64,000 nt of DNA from Helicobacter magdeburgensis (GCF_000765825.2 NZ_JRPE02000004.1:1-64000), one strand, 5' to 3'; shown: positions 28,557-38,902, numbered from the stretch's first letter. Numbers and translations are program-made. Notes: generated from the sequence alone by a model not told the origin.

Positions 28557-30190
28557 TCTGCCCCCTCCTTTAATCCTTTTTTATTCCGCTCTCCATTATT
28601 TTGCTTGACTTTACCCTGCTCCACTTCATTCTGCCCCCTTAGCATATCTAACAAGGATTGAATCTTATTTTGTGTCTCAAGGTATTCTGCCCTAGGATTT
28701 GAATCTTGCACCACACCAGCACCAGAACGCATATAATAAACGCCATTTTGATACACAGCACTGCGAATAGCAATAGCAAAGTCCATATCTTCATTTTGCG
28801 TAAAATAGCCTATCGCTCCGCCATACACACCCCTACGCGTAGATTCTAAGGATTCTATCATTTCTATGGCGGCAATCTTTGGCGCACCGCTTAGTGTCCC
28901 AGCGGGGAATGCAGCCTTGAGTGCATCTCTTTTTGCAAAACGCTTAGAATCTAGCTCCCCTTGCACTGATGAGACAATATGCATAACACGCGAATATCGC
29001 TCAATCTTATTCCTTGCTATCACACTCACGCCTCCGCCCACACTCACTTTTCCCGCGTCATTTCTTGCCAAATCTAAGAGCATTAAATGCTCGGCATTTT
29101 CTTTTTCATCATTTAAAAGCTCTTTTTCAAGCTCTAAATCCTCTGCTACACTTTTGCCCCTTGGGCGTGTCCCCGCAATGGGTCGCAGGATAAAATGGCT
29201 TATCTCATCACTTGTTTTTAGGCGAATCATAATCTCCGGACTTGCTCCCAAAATCACAAAATCATCAAAATCATAATAAAACATATAGGGGCTAGGATTT
29301 TGATGACGCAGATTTCTATACGCCTGAAGTGGCGGGATAGGGGATTTTACCTGCATAGATTGGCTTGGCACACATTGCAGCAAGTCTCCTTTATAGATTG
29401 AATCTTTAATCTTTTCTACCATTGTTTCATATTCTTTTTGGGAAGTGGCATTTTGTATCTCATAGCCTTGAGCCTGTGAATCTGGCGTAGATTCTAAAGA
29501 CGATGAAGCTACATTTAAAGTTTCTAGCTTTTTAGCAATACTAGCCACTCGCCCTGCCACATCAATGGCTTCTTTTTCATACGCATAGCTTACACTCACA
29601 ATATGCAGTCTATCAAACAAATGATCAAAAATGAGAAAATCTCTTCCAAAGATAAAGCCACATTCTGGTGCATTATACAGTGGTGGATTACTAAACTCCA
29701 CATTTTCAATCTCGGTAAAAAACTCATAGCCGATATATCCCGCCCCACCAAGTGGCAGGGGCAAATCTAGTGGTAAATGTGGGCTTTGCTCTGGCTTTGG
29801 AGCAAGACTTCTCACAATGGCTAAATTCTCTAAAAAGTCCTGCTTAGAATCCGCCCCTTTAGATTCTCTAGATTCTGCAAAACCCACAGAATCCGCCCTT
29901 ATCCCTAAAGATTTTTTGATATTCTCGCTTGTGAGATAGCCTTGTAATGCCTGATGCAAGGGCGTTTTCACACCTTTTACTACAAGATAATGTATGCCCT
30001 CTTCCTTATACACCCTAAAAGCTTCATTTAAAATCACAAGCGAGTATCTATCCTTGCCCGTTTCATTGTATGCAGATTCTAAAAGCACCTTTGCTTTGAG
30101 TGCAAAAAGCACAGATAAAGGACTCAAGCTATCACATAATACTTCTTTGTGTGCGATTTGTGGCTTATTGTGTGTGTGAAAATCAAACAT
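28553..30190 (-). CDS. trpE: Anthranilate synthase component I
   Basis: A 545-residue chorismate-binding enzyme that makes anthranilate with TrpG. The catalytic C-terminal half shows LRPIAGTRPRGKS, ELLNDEKENAEHLMLLDLARND, FPAGTLSGAPKIAAIEMIE and RSGAGVVQDS. Inserts such as AESRESKGADSK (about 105-120) and a Glu/Asn/Lys-rich C-terminus lie outside the fold. It begins 16 bases after the lolA stop, so all three genes may share one transcript. No attenuator leader is seen. Confidence 0.95.
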   Translation of the reverse strand: MFDFHTHNKPQIAHKEVLCDSLSPLSVLFALKAKVLLESAYNETGKDRYSLVILNEAFRVYKEEGIHYLVVKGVKTPLHQALQGYLTSENIKKSLGIRADSVGFAESRESKGADSKQDFLENLAIVRSLAPKPEQSPHLPLDLPLPLGGAGYIGYEFFTEIENVEFSNPPLYNAPECGFIFGRDFLIFDHLFDRLHIVSVSYAYEKEAIDVAGRVASIAKKLETLNVASSSLESTPDSQAQGYEIQNATSQKEYETMVEKIKDSIYKGDLLQCVPSQSMQVKSPIPPLQAYRNLRHQNPSPYMFYYDFDDFVILGASPEIMIRLKTSDEISHFILRPIAGTRPRGKSVAEDLELEKELLNDEKENAEHLMLLDLARNDAGKVSVGGGVSVIARNKIERYSRVMHIVSSVQGELDSKRFAKRDALKAAFPAGTLSGAPKIAAIEMIESLESTRRGVYGGAIGYFTQNEDMDFAIAIRSAVYQNGVYYMRSGAGVVQDSNPRAEYLETQNKIQSLLDMLRGQNEVEQGKVKQNNGERNKKGLKEGAE

Positions 30191-30205
30191 TCTTAAACCC
30201 CTTTG

Positions 30206-30742
30206 CTATCGCGTTTTTATATCCACAACCTCAACACCCTTGGGAATGCTAAACTCAAAAATCTTATCTTGAATCTTTGGATTAAGCTTAACCTTTGTGA
30301 GTTTTAATATCGTCTTTGATCCCATAGAATCCACAAATTCAATGCGTTCTGGCGTGTCATTTTTATCCACAAAAAGCACATATTGTGTGCCTTCAATCTT
30401 TGTGTGATATGTGCCATCAGGCTGTTTTTTAGCAGATTTGATAATAGAGATAAAATCCGTTTTTTCTTTCAAATGTGAGCGACTGACCTGCTCAAGGCTT
30501 GGCTCATAGATAAGCACAGCATTGTCTTTCATATAAATTTCTTTTTTTAAAGGATTTGTATAGTCCCATTTCACTTTGTTTGGGGCTTTTCCATAGATTT
30601 TACCCTCATAATGGGCTGGAATCCCTTCTTCACTGACAATAAACTGCTCAAAATCCGCCTCAATGCTTTGGAGATTTTCCCCCAACGCAAAGCTAAGGTT
30701 CAAACTTAGCAACACCAACACACAGATTCTAAAAATTTTCAT
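30206..30742 (-). CDS. lolA: Outer-membrane lipoprotein carrier protein LolA
   Basis: A 178-residue periplasmic protein with an N-terminal signal sequence (ICVLVLLSLNLSFALG). The LolA fold shows SIEADFEQFIVSEEG, GKIYGKAPNKVKWDYTNPL and IEFVDSMGSKTILKLTKV. It ferries lipoproteins from the LolCDE exporter to the outer membrane. It is divergent from secA, as in H. pylori. Confidence 0.87.
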   Translation of the reverse strand: MKIFRICVLVLLSLNLSFALGENLQSIEADFEQFIVSEEGIPAHYEGKIYGKAPNKVKWDYTNPLKKEIYMKDNAVLIYEPSLEQVSRSHLKEKTDFISIIKSAKKQPDGTYHTKIEGTQYVLFVDKNDTPERIEFVDSMGSKTILKLTKVKLNPKIQDKIFEFSIPKGVEVVDIKTR

Positions 30743-30793
30743 TTTTACTCCTTTTATCTTATTTGCCTTGTAATCTTTTGTTTTAAAGCCGGG

Positions 30794-30799
30794 ATTTTA
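30794..30799 (-). promoter_or_regulatory. Putative -10 element for lolA-trpE-trpGD
   Basis: The minus strand reads GGGTAAAATCCCGGC; TAAAAT lies about 52 bases before the lolA ATG. The same TAAAATCCCG pattern precedes fcl. Confidence 0.4.
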
Positions 30800-30834
30800 C
30801 CCAAAGTATGTTACAAATTGCGTTAAAAATGTGC

Positions 30835-30840
30835 TAGAAT
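30835..30840 (+). promoter_or_regulatory. Extended -10 promoter for secA
   Basis: TGCTAGAAT at 30832-30840 is an extended -10 (TGnTAGAAT); a weak TTACAA lies 18 bases upstream. Its position inside the longest secA frame argues that translation starts at 30,927 rather than 30,831. Confidence 0.55.
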
Positions 30841-30926
30841 ACCGCCTAATTTTTCAAGTTTGCTCAAATGGTTTGCTAAATTTAAACCCAAACTTTTTCA
30901 CATCATTTTATATCAAAGGCTTTTCA

Positions 30927-33482
30927 ATGCTAAAATCTCTTGTTTCAAAAATACTTGGCTCACGCAATAATAAACTCATCAAACTCTACACCAAAGAAGT
31001 GCAAAAAATAAATGCCTTAGAATCTAGCTATGCCTCACTTAGTGATACAGAGTTGCAAAATGCTTTTAATGAGCTAAAGATACTTGTGCAAAATGGTGAA
31101 GCTTCCTTGCAAGATGTATTGCACAAAAGCTTTGCGTTCACGCGCGAAGCAAGCAAACGCACACTTGGTATGCGACATTTTGATGTGCAGCTTATCGGCG
31201 GTATGACGCTTAATGATGGACGCATAGCGGAAATGAAAACAGGAGAAGGCAAAACGCTTGTAGCCACACTTGCAGTGTGCTTAAACGCACTTTGTGGGCG
31301 AGGCGTTCACGTAGTAACTGTGAATGACTATCTTGCTAACCGCGATGCAAAGGAGCTAGAGCCATTGTATAACTTCTTAGGCTTTAGTGTGGGGATTATC
31401 ACTAATGATTTGCGTGATGATAATGCACGGCTTGAAGCTTACAGGGCGGATATTGTCTATGGCACAAATAATGAGTTTGGCTTTGATTATTTGCGTGATA
31501 ATATGAAATACGATTTAAGCCAAAAAGTCCAAAGGGAGCATTATTTTGCCATTATTGATGAAGTAGATTCTATCCTTATAGATGAAGCTAGAACGCCCCT
31601 TATCATATCCGGTCCGGTTAATCGCACACTAGAGCATTATCAAATCGCTAATAGCGTAGCCCAAAAGCTTAAAAATGAAATAGACTTTACCATAGATGAG
31701 AAAAATCGCGTGATTTTACTCACAGAAGAGGGGATTAAAAATGCTGAATCTTTATTTAAGGTAGATAATCTTTACAGCATAGAAAACGCCACTTTATCCC
31801 ACCACCTAGACCAAGCTTTGAAAGCAAACTATCTTTTTATTAAAGACAAAGACTATGTCGTGCAGGATAATGAAGTGGTGATTGTTGATGAATTTACCGG
31901 TAGGCTAAGTGAGGGCAGACGCTTTAGTGAAGGACTGCACCAAGCCATTGAAGCAAAGGAAAAAGTGGATATTAAAGAAGAAAGCCAAACTTTGGCTGAT
32001 ATTACATTCCAAAACTACTTCCGCTTGTATGAAAAACTCTCAGGTATGACAGGGACAGCTCAAACCGAAGCCACTGAATTTTTACAAATCTATAATCTTG
32101 AAGTGGTGAGTATCCCTACAAATGTCCCTGTGCAACGCAGGGATTTAAATGACTTAATTTATAAAAGTGAAAGGGAGAAATTTAATGCTGTCATCAACAA
32201 GATTACAGAGCTACATAAGAAAGGGCAGCCCGTGCTTGTGGGGACAGCAAGTATTGAAAAGAGTGAGATTCTCCACGAACTGCTTAAAAAATGTAGAATC
32301 CCACACACAATTCTTAATGCCAAACAACACAGCAAGGAAGCTGAAATCATTAAAGATGCGGGCGTTAAGGGAGCAGTAACCATTGCTACAAATATGGCAG
32401 GACGCGGGGTTGATATAAAAATCACAGATGAGATTAGAGAGCTTGGAGGGCTATATATCATCGGCACGGAAAGACACGAGAGTCGCCGCATTGACAATCA
32501 ACTACGCGGTAGAGCTGGAAGACAGGGCGATCCGGGAGTGAGCCAATTTTATTTAAGCCTAGAAGATTCACTGCTTAGAATCTTTGGGAGTGATAAGATT
32601 AAAGGCATTATGGAGCGGCTAGGCTTGAAAGAAGGCGAACATATAGAATCTGGGCTTGTTACACGCTCGGTGGAGAGTGCGCAAAAAAAGGTGGAAAATC
32701 TCCATTTTGAATCTAGAAAGCATTTGCTTGAATATGATGATGTGGCAAATGAGCAAAGAAAGGCGGTGTATAAGTTAAGAAATGAGCTACTAAGTGAAGA
32801 TTTTTCCCTTGAAGAGCGTATCAAAACAAACCGCGAAATCACCGCACAATCTTTGCTGTATAAAGCACAGATATTACCCGGTGATGATGCCTCTAATTTT
32901 GATTTATCTTCCCTTCAAGCTCAACTTAGTGAAGAGCTAGGATTCAAACTAGAATCTTGTGAAAATCTTAGCTATGATGAGCTTTTAGAAAAGCTTATCA
33001 CCCAAATGAGCCAAAGCTATGAAGAAAAAATGTCAAAACTAGAATCTTCCCAACGCTCCCAAATTGAACGCATCATCTACTTACAAGTGCTTGATAGCTC
33101 GTGGCGAGAGCATCTCTACACAATGGATAATCTCAAAACCGGTATCGGTTTAAGAGGCTATAATCAAAAAGATCCGCTCGTGGAATACAAAAAGGAAAGC
33201 TACAATCTCTTTTTGGAATTTATAGAGAATCTCAAAATCGAAACAACAAGAATGCTCCATATTATCCAGCTACGAGAGCAAGAAGAGGAAGTGGCTGATA
33301 AAATGCTCCAAGATATGCAAGAAGAACTCAATGAAGATTTACAAACTTTTGAAGCACAAGATTCAAGTTCAAAGCCCCAAAAAGCAAAAATCTCTCGCAA
33401 CGACCCTTGCCCTTGTGGTAGTGGCAAAAAATACAAACTCTGCCACGGCAAGAGCGGACCAAAAAAAGGGTTACTTGCTTAA
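30927..33482 (+). CDS. secA: Protein translocase ATPase SecA
   Basis: An 851-residue preprotein translocase motor. The start is [18 protein letters not shown]; the frame is open 32 codons further upstream but that part overlaps the promoter. Walker A is [12 protein letters not shown], the Walker B region [15 protein letters not shown], and the second nucleotide domain has [10 protein letters not shown]. The C-terminus holds the zinc motif [14 protein letters not shown] that binds SecB or membranes. It overlaps the next gene by one base. Confidence 0.98.
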   Translation: MLKSLVSKILGSRNNKLIKLYTKEVQKINALESSYASLSDTELQNAFNELKILVQNGEASLQDVLHKSFAFTREASKRTLGMRHFDVQLIGGMTLNDGRIAEMKTGEGKTLVATLAVCLNALCGRGVHVVTVNDYLANRDAKELEPLYNFLGFSVGIITNDLRDDNARLEAYRADIVYGTNNEFGFDYLRDNMKYDLSQKVQREHYFAIIDEVDSILIDEARTPLIISGPVNRTLEHYQIANSVAQKLKNEIDFTIDEKNRVILLTEEGIKNAESLFKVDNLYSIENATLSHHLDQALKANYLFIKDKDYVVQDNEVVIVDEFTGRLSEGRRFSEGLHQAIEAKEKVDIKEESQTLADITFQNYFRLYEKLSGMTGTAQTEATEFLQIYNLEVVSIPTNVPVQRRDLNDLIYKSEREKFNAVINKITELHKKGQPVLVGTASIEKSEILHELLKKCRIPHTILNAKQHSKEAEIIKDAGVKGAVTIATNMAGRGVDIKITDEIRELGGLYIIGTERHESRRIDNQLRGRAGRQGDPGVSQFYLSLEDSLLRIFGSDKIKGIMERLGLKEGEHIESGLVTRSVESAQKKVENLHFESRKHLLEYDDVANEQRKAVYKLRNELLSEDFSLEERIKTNREITAQSLLYKAQILPGDDASNFDLSSLQAQLSEELGFKLESCENLSYDELLEKLITQMSQSYEEKMSKLESSQRSQIERIIYLQVLDSSWREHLYTMDNLKTGIGLRGYNQKDPLVEYKKESYNLFLEFIENLKIETTRMLHIIQLREQEEEVADKMLQDMQEELNEDLQTFEAQDSSSKPQKAKISRNDPCPCGSGKKYKLCHGKSGPKKGLLA

Positions 33483-34810
33483 TGAAAGCTTTGATTCTCT
33501 ATTTACTGCCGCGATATTTACGCTTTGATAAAACACAGCCATTTATCTCTATCACGGCACTTTTAGCGTTTTTTGGCGTTGGCATTGGTGTGATGGTGCT
33601 ATGTGTGGCGATGGCTATAATGAATGGTATGACAAAGGAATTTGAACGCAAACTTTTTGTGATGAACTACCCTTTGAGCGTGTATTCTATGACTTATGCG
33701 GGTGTTGATGATGAGATTTTAGAGGCTTTAAAGAAGCAGTTTCCGCAATTTCTCTTTAGCCCATATCTGCGTTATCAAGCCGTTGGTAAAGTAGGCAACA
33801 CAATGAATGCAGCAATGGTCTTTGGCGTAGATATGAATGCAGAATCTCAAATCAACGAAGTGGTAAGAAAAGCCTTAGAATCACAAGAGATTCTGCAAGA
33901 TTCTATAGAATCTCAAAATTTTGACAACTCTAACAATGCAAATAATACTCAAGATTCTATCCAAACACCACAAAATATAAGGGAGCAAAATATCCTTGCC
34001 TTTAGTCAAAAAGAGTTTTCAATCCTTATTGGCAAGGGTTTTGAAGAAAACTTTGGCTTAGAAGTCAATGATAAGCTGGATTTATTCTTCACACAGCTTG
34101 AGCCTTCTGGCTTTGGCTACACGCCCATTACAAAGCGATTTAACATTGCTGGATTCTTTGAATCTGGACTTAGGGCGTATGATGAAGCCTATACCTATAC
34201 AAATTTAAGTGCCTTGCAGAAAATCCGCCGACTACCGCCGGGCATTTATGATGGTATCCATATCCACACACCAAAGCCTATGGAGGATATTATACCTATC
34301 CGCAATTTTTTGGAGACAAAATTCCCACAAAGAGCTGGGATTGAAGGCTGGTGGCAGCAAAATGGTAACTTTTTCTCCGCTATGGAGCTTGAAAAACGCG
34401 CACTTTTTATCGTGCTTATGCTGATTATCGTAATGGCTAGTTTGAATATTATTAGCTCCTTGCTTATGGTTGTGATGAATCGTAGAAAAGAGATTGCCCT
34501 GCTTCTCTCACTAGGTGCGAGTAGGCAGGAGATTAAAGGGGTATTTTTCTGGGTTGGCAATACCATTGGCTTAAGTGGCATTGTGCTAGGCATTGTGCTA
34601 ACGGGCGTGGCATTGTATGTGCTAGATACCTTTCCTATCATCTCTTTGCCCGCTGATGTGTATGGCAGCTCAAAACTTCCGCTTGATTTATCACTTTTAG
34701 ATTTTTCACTCACCATTCTTGGAGCGGTGCTTATTGTCTGTCTGTCATCGTATTATCCTGCAAAAAAGGCGGCAATGGTAGATACCTTGCAAGTTTTACG
34801 CAACGAGTAG
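33482..34810 (+). CDS. LolC/LolE-type ABC transporter permease (FtsX family)
   Basis: A 442-residue inner-membrane protein with one membrane span near residue 25 and three near the C-terminus (about 310-435), the MacB/FtsX layout. It resembles lipoprotein-release permeases (LolC/E). Residues about 120-165 are a Gln/Asn/Ser-rich insertion (KALESQEILQDSIESQ and following) encoded by repeated AGATTCT/AGAATCT heptamers. No LolD ATPase gene is adjacent. LolA is encoded across the secA divergence. Confidence 0.8.
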   Translation: MKALILYLLPRYLRFDKTQPFISITALLAFFGVGIGVMVLCVAMAIMNGMTKEFERKLFVMNYPLSVYSMTYAGVDDEILEALKKQFPQFLFSPYLRYQAVGKVGNTMNAAMVFGVDMNAESQINEVVRKALESQEILQDSIESQNFDNSNNANNTQDSIQTPQNIREQNILAFSQKEFSILIGKGFEENFGLEVNDKLDLFFTQLEPSGFGYTPITKRFNIAGFFESGLRAYDEAYTYTNLSALQKIRRLPPGIYDGIHIHTPKPMEDIIPIRNFLETKFPQRAGIEGWWQQNGNFFSAMELEKRALFIVLMLIIVMASLNIISSLLMVVMNRRKEIALLLSLGASRQEIKGVFFWVGNTIGLSGIVLGIVLTGVALYVLDTFPIISLPADVYGSSKLPLDLSLLDFSLTILGAVLIVCLSSYYPAKKAAMVDTLQVLRNE

Positions 34811-34904
34811 CATAAAGCTCCTTTTTTAAGAGACTTGTAAGTAAATAAATCTTAGCATACCAAACGCCCGATAAATGCGGATATTACTTTATTTAGGAGT
34901 TCCT

Positions 34905-35150
34905 TTGAAAACACTTTATGTAGGAAATTTGGTCTATGCGGTTACACAAGATGAGTTAAGAGAGCTATTTTCTCAATTTGGCGAGGTTTTTTCTGCAAAA
35001 CTTATTAATGACAGGGAAAGTGGCAGACCAAAAGGTTTTGGGTTTGTTGAAATGGAAGATAATGCCGCGTTAAAGGCTATTGAAGCACTGAATGAAAAAG
35101 ATTTTCGCGGACGCAACTTGCGAGTGAATGAAGCACGACCCCGCGAGTAA
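34905..35150 (+). CDS. RNA-binding protein with a single RRM
   Basis: An 81-residue protein almost entirely one RNA recognition motif: RNP2 as LYVGNLVY and RNP1 as KGFGFVEM. The chosen start is TTG at 34,905, five bases after AGGAG; an upstream in-frame ATG at 34,875 would add ten residues not seen in relatives. Such proteins in cyanobacteria and epsilonproteobacteria bind RNA, but targets are unknown. Confidence 0.9.
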   Translation: MKTLYVGNLVYAVTQDELRELFSQFGEVFSAKLINDRESGRPKGFGFVEMEDNAALKAIEALNEKDFRGRNLRVNEARPRE

Positions 35151-35191
35151 TAAAACAAAAAAAGTAATGCCATATCTTAATAAACAAGTCT

Positions 35192-35242
35192 TAGCAGATT
35201 CTAAAATCCGTTTTTAAAGAGTGGTTTTTAGGGATTCTGCTA
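35192..35242. repeat. Imperfect hairpin between convergent genes
   Basis: TAGCAGA (35192-35198) pairs with TCTGCTA (35236-35242) and CTAAAA (35201-35206) with TTTTAG (35226-35231), with a small internal loop. It lies between the RRM gene and nikE, which converge, so it may end transcription. The left arm holds an AGATTCT copy. The rest of the 195-base gap shows no gene. Confidence 0.45.
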
Positions 35243-35345
35243 TTTATCATTGGCTAAAGACTTTGAGTATGCAATATTTGTTTTAGAATCTAAAATCTTA
35301 AGCCTACCAAAATATAGGCTATAAAACCAAATGAACGCATAAGTT

Positions 35346-36059
35346 TCATATTGTGTTAAGTTTGCCTTGCTCTAGCAAATACACCCTTTCACAAAATCGC
35401 AGGGCAATGTTTTCATCGTGGGTAATCAACACCACACTCGCCCTACTCTCCCCCTGCCACTCACGCAAAAATGCCAATACCTCATCGCATAGCTCATAAT
35501 CAAGCCCTGATAAACTCTCATCTAAAATTAAGATTCTAGGATTAAGCAATAAAGCACGGATAAGGCAGATTCTCTGTGCCTCCCCACCGGAAATCATCGC
35601 TACGCTTTTGCCTAAAATATCTTTAGGCAAACCTAACTTTTGGCATAGCTCAACTATCCGCTTATCTATCTGCTCTTTTCTCTGCCCTGCCCCAAGATAC
35701 AAAAACGGCTCTAATATATTTTCATAACAGCTAAATCGCGGATTCAAGCTAGAAATAGAATCTTGAAAGAGCATTTGCACTTGTGAGTAAAAGCTCCGCC
35801 TTTGACTAAGCTCATTAAGATGAAGAGCCTTGCCATTAAAACGCACCTGCCCTACCTGCCCTAGCTCATCAAGGCTAGGAGATAAGATTCCACACATTAT
35901 TTGTGCAAGTGTGCTTTTCCCACAGCCGCTATTCCCCATAATCGCATAGTTTCTCCTACTCTCAATTTTCAAAGAAATATGCGACAAAATCTGCTTTTCA
36001 CTCTTATAAAACACACGATAAGTGCGATGATAAAAAGAGATATTCTCTAGCTCTAGCAT
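35346..36059 (-). CDS. nikE: Nickel/peptide-type ABC importer ATPase (NikE-like)
   Basis: A 237-residue ATPase with Walker A GNSGCGKST, signature SGGEAQRICLIRAL and Walker B ILILDESLSGLD. It overlaps the end of the nikC-nikD fusion by 7 bases, so it completes a five-function nickel-type importer encoded by four genes. Substrate is inferred from the strong NikA match in the same operon. Confidence 0.83.
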   Translation of the reverse strand: MLELENISFYHRTYRVFYKSEKQILSHISLKIESRRNYAIMGNSGCGKSTLAQIMCGILSPSLDELGQVGQVRFNGKALHLNELSQRRSFYSQVQMLFQDSISSLNPRFSCYENILEPFLYLGAGQRKEQIDKRIVELCQKLGLPKDILGKSVAMISGGEAQRICLIRALLLNPRILILDESLSGLDYELCDEVLAFLREWQGESRASVVLITHDENIALRFCERVYLLEQGKLNTI

Positions 36060-37888
36060 AACTCCCCTTGTGGCAGATTCTTGTGATTGTGTGATATGCC
36101 TTGAGCCAAGATTCTATTTAGGCGTTTTAATGTTGAGCTTTGCGGTGAGCTTATACACTCGCCTTGAGTATTTTCCACGCTTACATTTCCACGCCCTTTA
36201 GTCTCATCTCTTTGAAGCCCATCTCTTTGAATCTTGCCTTTTTCAATAATCCCTTTTTCAATGATTCTGCCTTGAGAGATGACATTGACATAATCCGCAT
36301 ACTCTGCTACCACCTCCAAATCGTGCGTGATAAGCAAAATCCCCAAAGACTTTTGCTTTTGCAAACTTTTTAAGGTGCTTAGAATCTCCTTTGCTTTTCC
36401 TTTATCTAAATCACTGCTAGGCTCATCGGCGATAATAAAAGGTGCTTGTGTCAGCAAAGCAAGGGCTATCATCGCCCTTTGTAGCATTCCCCCACTTAGC
36501 TCAAAGGGATAAGATTCTAAATAGGCTACATCTAGTCCAGCTTGTGTAAAGCACTCTAGGATAAATGCCTTATTATATGGCTTTTTCAGGGCTTTTAAAG
36601 TCTCTTTGCAGTGGGCGTGGAGAGTTAGAAGCGGATTAAAGCAAGTCCTAGGATTTTGCATAATGCTTATAAACGCCCTGCCCCGATACGCCACGGGATT
36701 TATCGCTACATTATTAAGACGCACTTCGCCGCTTATTTGCGTGAGATTATTAGCAAGAAAGCCCTGCAACGCATAGGCGATAAGCGACTTGCCACTGCCA
36801 CTTCTGCCAAGCAGTGCTACACATTCCCCACGCTTTAGCTCCAAGTCTATGGACGATAAAAGCTTGGTGCAAGAATCTAGCATTATAGAATCCTGTGTTT
36901 TAGAATCTCGCTTAAGATTCAAATCCCCCTTAGAATCCCGCCCCTTATAATTGTTTTTGGCAACACTCAAATTCACAACGCTCAAACTCTGTATATCGCT
37001 TATGGCTAGATTCTCCAAATCTTTACCTACGCCTTTTATGTCATCTAGCCCAACTTTCACTCCAAGCCCATCTCTCAAACTCTCCCCCACAAGATTACAC
37101 AACGCCACGCTTACAAATAACGCCAATCCCGGATATATAATCAAATGCGGATAATCCCACATATACTCCTTTGCTTCACTTATCATTACACCCCATTCTG
37201 CATTTGGTGGCTGCACCCCAAGTCCTAGGAATGATAGCCCCGCAATATGCAGTATAATATGTCCCACATCCATACTTGCCAACACAAGACATTGACTCAT
37301 AATAGGCGTAAAAAGATGTCGCTTAAAGCGTTGAAATCCACTTGCTCCAAATGTATAAGATAAAAGGATATATTCCTTATTTTTAAGGCTAAAGACAATT
37401 CCACGCACGATTCTTGCATACCACGCCCAATGTGTTAAAACAATGGCAAGGATTACATTTTCTAGTCCAGCTCCTAAGATTCCCACCATAAACAGAGAAA
37501 GGGCGATTGTAGGCACACTCATAAAAATATCACAAATCCGCATACACACACTATCAAGCCACCCACCTAAAAAGCCGCATAATCCCCCTATGCAAATCCC
37601 TAACACCATAATCCAAGCTAAAATCACAAAGGTGCTACCAAGTGAGATTCTAGCGCCATACAAAAGCCGAGAGTATATATCCCTCCCTAAATAATCCGTG
37701 CCTAAAATATGCTCCACACTGCTTGGGAAAAGCCTTGCATCAAGATTTTGCATATCAGGCGGATAGGGTGCGATAAATGGGGTAAAAACCGCCATAACAC
37801 ACAAAATCATCACTCCGCACAAAGCTATTTTTCCATACAAATCCATCTTGCCTAAAAGGCTTAGCCCCCTTAGAGAATCTACTCTCAT
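36053..37888 (-). CDS. nikC: Fused ABC permease-ATPase of a nickel importer (NikC-NikD)
   Basis: A 611-residue fusion. Residues 1 to about 280 are a NikC/DppC-type permease with about six spans (GTDYLGRDIYSRLLYGARIS and a MSVPTIALSLFMVGILG segment). Residues from about 340 are a NikD-type ATPase: Walker A GRSGSGKSL, signature LSGGMLQRAM, Walker B IIADEPSSDLD. The linker (about 285-340) and the C-terminal region are low complexity, with RDSK repeats and near-duplicate runs (GIIEKGKIQRDGLQRDE). It overlaps nikB by four bases. Confidence 0.87.
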   Translation of the reverse strand: MRVDSLRGLSLLGKMDLYGKIALCGVMILCVMAVFTPFIAPYPPDMQNLDARLFPSSVEHILGTDYLGRDIYSRLLYGARISLGSTFVILAWIMVLGICIGGLCGFLGGWLDSVCMRICDIFMSVPTIALSLFMVGILGAGLENVILAIVLTHWAWYARIVRGIVFSLKNKEYILLSYTFGASGFQRFKRHLFTPIMSQCLVLASMDVGHIILHIAGLSFLGLGVQPPNAEWGVMISEAKEYMWDYPHLIIYPGLALFVSVALCNLVGESLRDGLGVKVGLDDIKGVGKDLENLAISDIQSLSVVNLSVAKNNYKGRDSKGDLNLKRDSKTQDSIMLDSCTKLLSSIDLELKRGECVALLGRSGSGKSLIAYALQGFLANNLTQISGEVRLNNVAINPVAYRGRAFISIMQNPRTCFNPLLTLHAHCKETLKALKKPYNKAFILECFTQAGLDVAYLESYPFELSGGMLQRAMIALALLTQAPFIIADEPSSDLDKGKAKEILSTLKSLQKQKSLGILLITHDLEVVAEYADYVNVISQGRIIEKGIIEKGKIQRDGLQRDETKGRGNVSVENTQGECISSPQSSTLKRLNRILAQGISHNHKNLPQGELC

Positions 37889-38841
37889 AGAATCTTGCCC
37901 TTTTGCTTCTGCATAGTCGCCCTTACGCGTGGGTCAAGCACACTATAGAGAATATCCACTATCGCATTACACACCACAAAGCACACACACATCACCACGA
38001 TAAAGCACTCAATCACCGGATAATCGTGATTAGCAATACCTTGAATGCTATATAGCCCAATGCCGGGCAACGCAAACACGCACTCAATCACAATCGCCCC
38101 GCCAATCAGCTCCCCTATATGCATACCCATTGCGGTAAGAATAGGTAAAAATGCGTTATAAAAAATATGCACGATATGCAATCTCACACCGCGAATATTC
38201 CGCATTTTAGCATACACGACATACCGCTCTTTCTGCACTTCTAGCATATTTGCACGGATAAGTCTAGCATTGATACACATAGACATCAAAGCTATACTCA
38301 CGCTAGGCAAAATAAAGCTTTTGCCCCCCTCCATTCCCACAGCTGGAAGCCACCCAAGATAAACGCTAAAAAACAGCACAAGCAAAAAGGCAAGCCAAAA
38401 GTTTGGCATACTCACACCCACAAAGCAAAAAATCCTTATCACAAAATCCAGCAATCTATTATGATAATACGCACTTAAAATCCCAAGCAGCAAGGAACAA
38501 GCAAAGCTTAACACAAACCCACAACACACAAGCATCAAAGTCGTAGGCAAAAAATGTAAAAAATCTTCGCTCACACTTCTACCTGTCATATACGAAGTGC
38601 CAAAATCAAGCCTTATGGCGTCTTTAAGCCACAAGGCATATTGTGTCAAAAGCGATTTATCTAAGCCAAACTCCGCTTTTAGCTCATTTATTAGCTCAGG
38701 CGTAGCGGGGAGATTTGATTGTAAAATGTAGCTCATCACTGGATCGCTCCCACCCAAACGCAACAAGCAAAATGCCACAAACGAGCTTATAAGTACAATG
38801 GGGATAATCCACAAGATTCTAGAAATAAATATTGACTTCAC
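37885..38841 (-). CDS. nikB: Nickel ABC importer permease (NikB)
   Basis: A 318-residue permease of the DppB/NikB family with about six membrane segments. It shows ELKAEFGLDKSLLTQYALWL, RLDFGTSYMTGRSV and the EAA-type region GIVIECVFALPGIGLYSIQG (here GGAIVIECVFALPGIGLY). It follows nikA by about 60 bases. Confidence 0.87.
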   Translation of the reverse strand: MKSIFISRILWIIPIVLISSFVAFCLLRLGGSDPVMSYILQSNLPATPELINELKAEFGLDKSLLTQYALWLKDAIRLDFGTSYMTGRSVSEDFLHFLPTTLMLVCCGFVLSFACSLLLGILSAYYHNRLLDFVIRIFCFVGVSMPNFWLAFLLVLFFSVYLGWLPAVGMEGGKSFILPSVSIALMSMCINARLIRANMLEVQKERYVVYAKMRNIRGVRLHIVHIFYNAFLPILTAMGMHIGELIGGAIVIECVFALPGIGLYSIQGIANHDYPVIECFIVVMCVCFVVCNAIVDILYSVLDPRVRATMQKQKGKIL

Positions 38842-38902
38842 GCTTTTTGCTCACTTTTGATAGAATCTTGTATTACAGCCACTCAAATCGCAGCTTTGAA
38901 TC

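Noticed and set aside
28866-29276. 136-codon plus-strand frame opposite trpE
   Set aside because: Low-complexity Ser/Lys/Leu composition and full overlap with the conserved TrpE catalytic core indicate a chance frame.
30831-30926. Longer secA start (32 extra codons)
   Set aside because: The extra part contains the extended -10 and has no ribosome binding site; [11 protein letters not shown] matches the usual SecA N-terminus.
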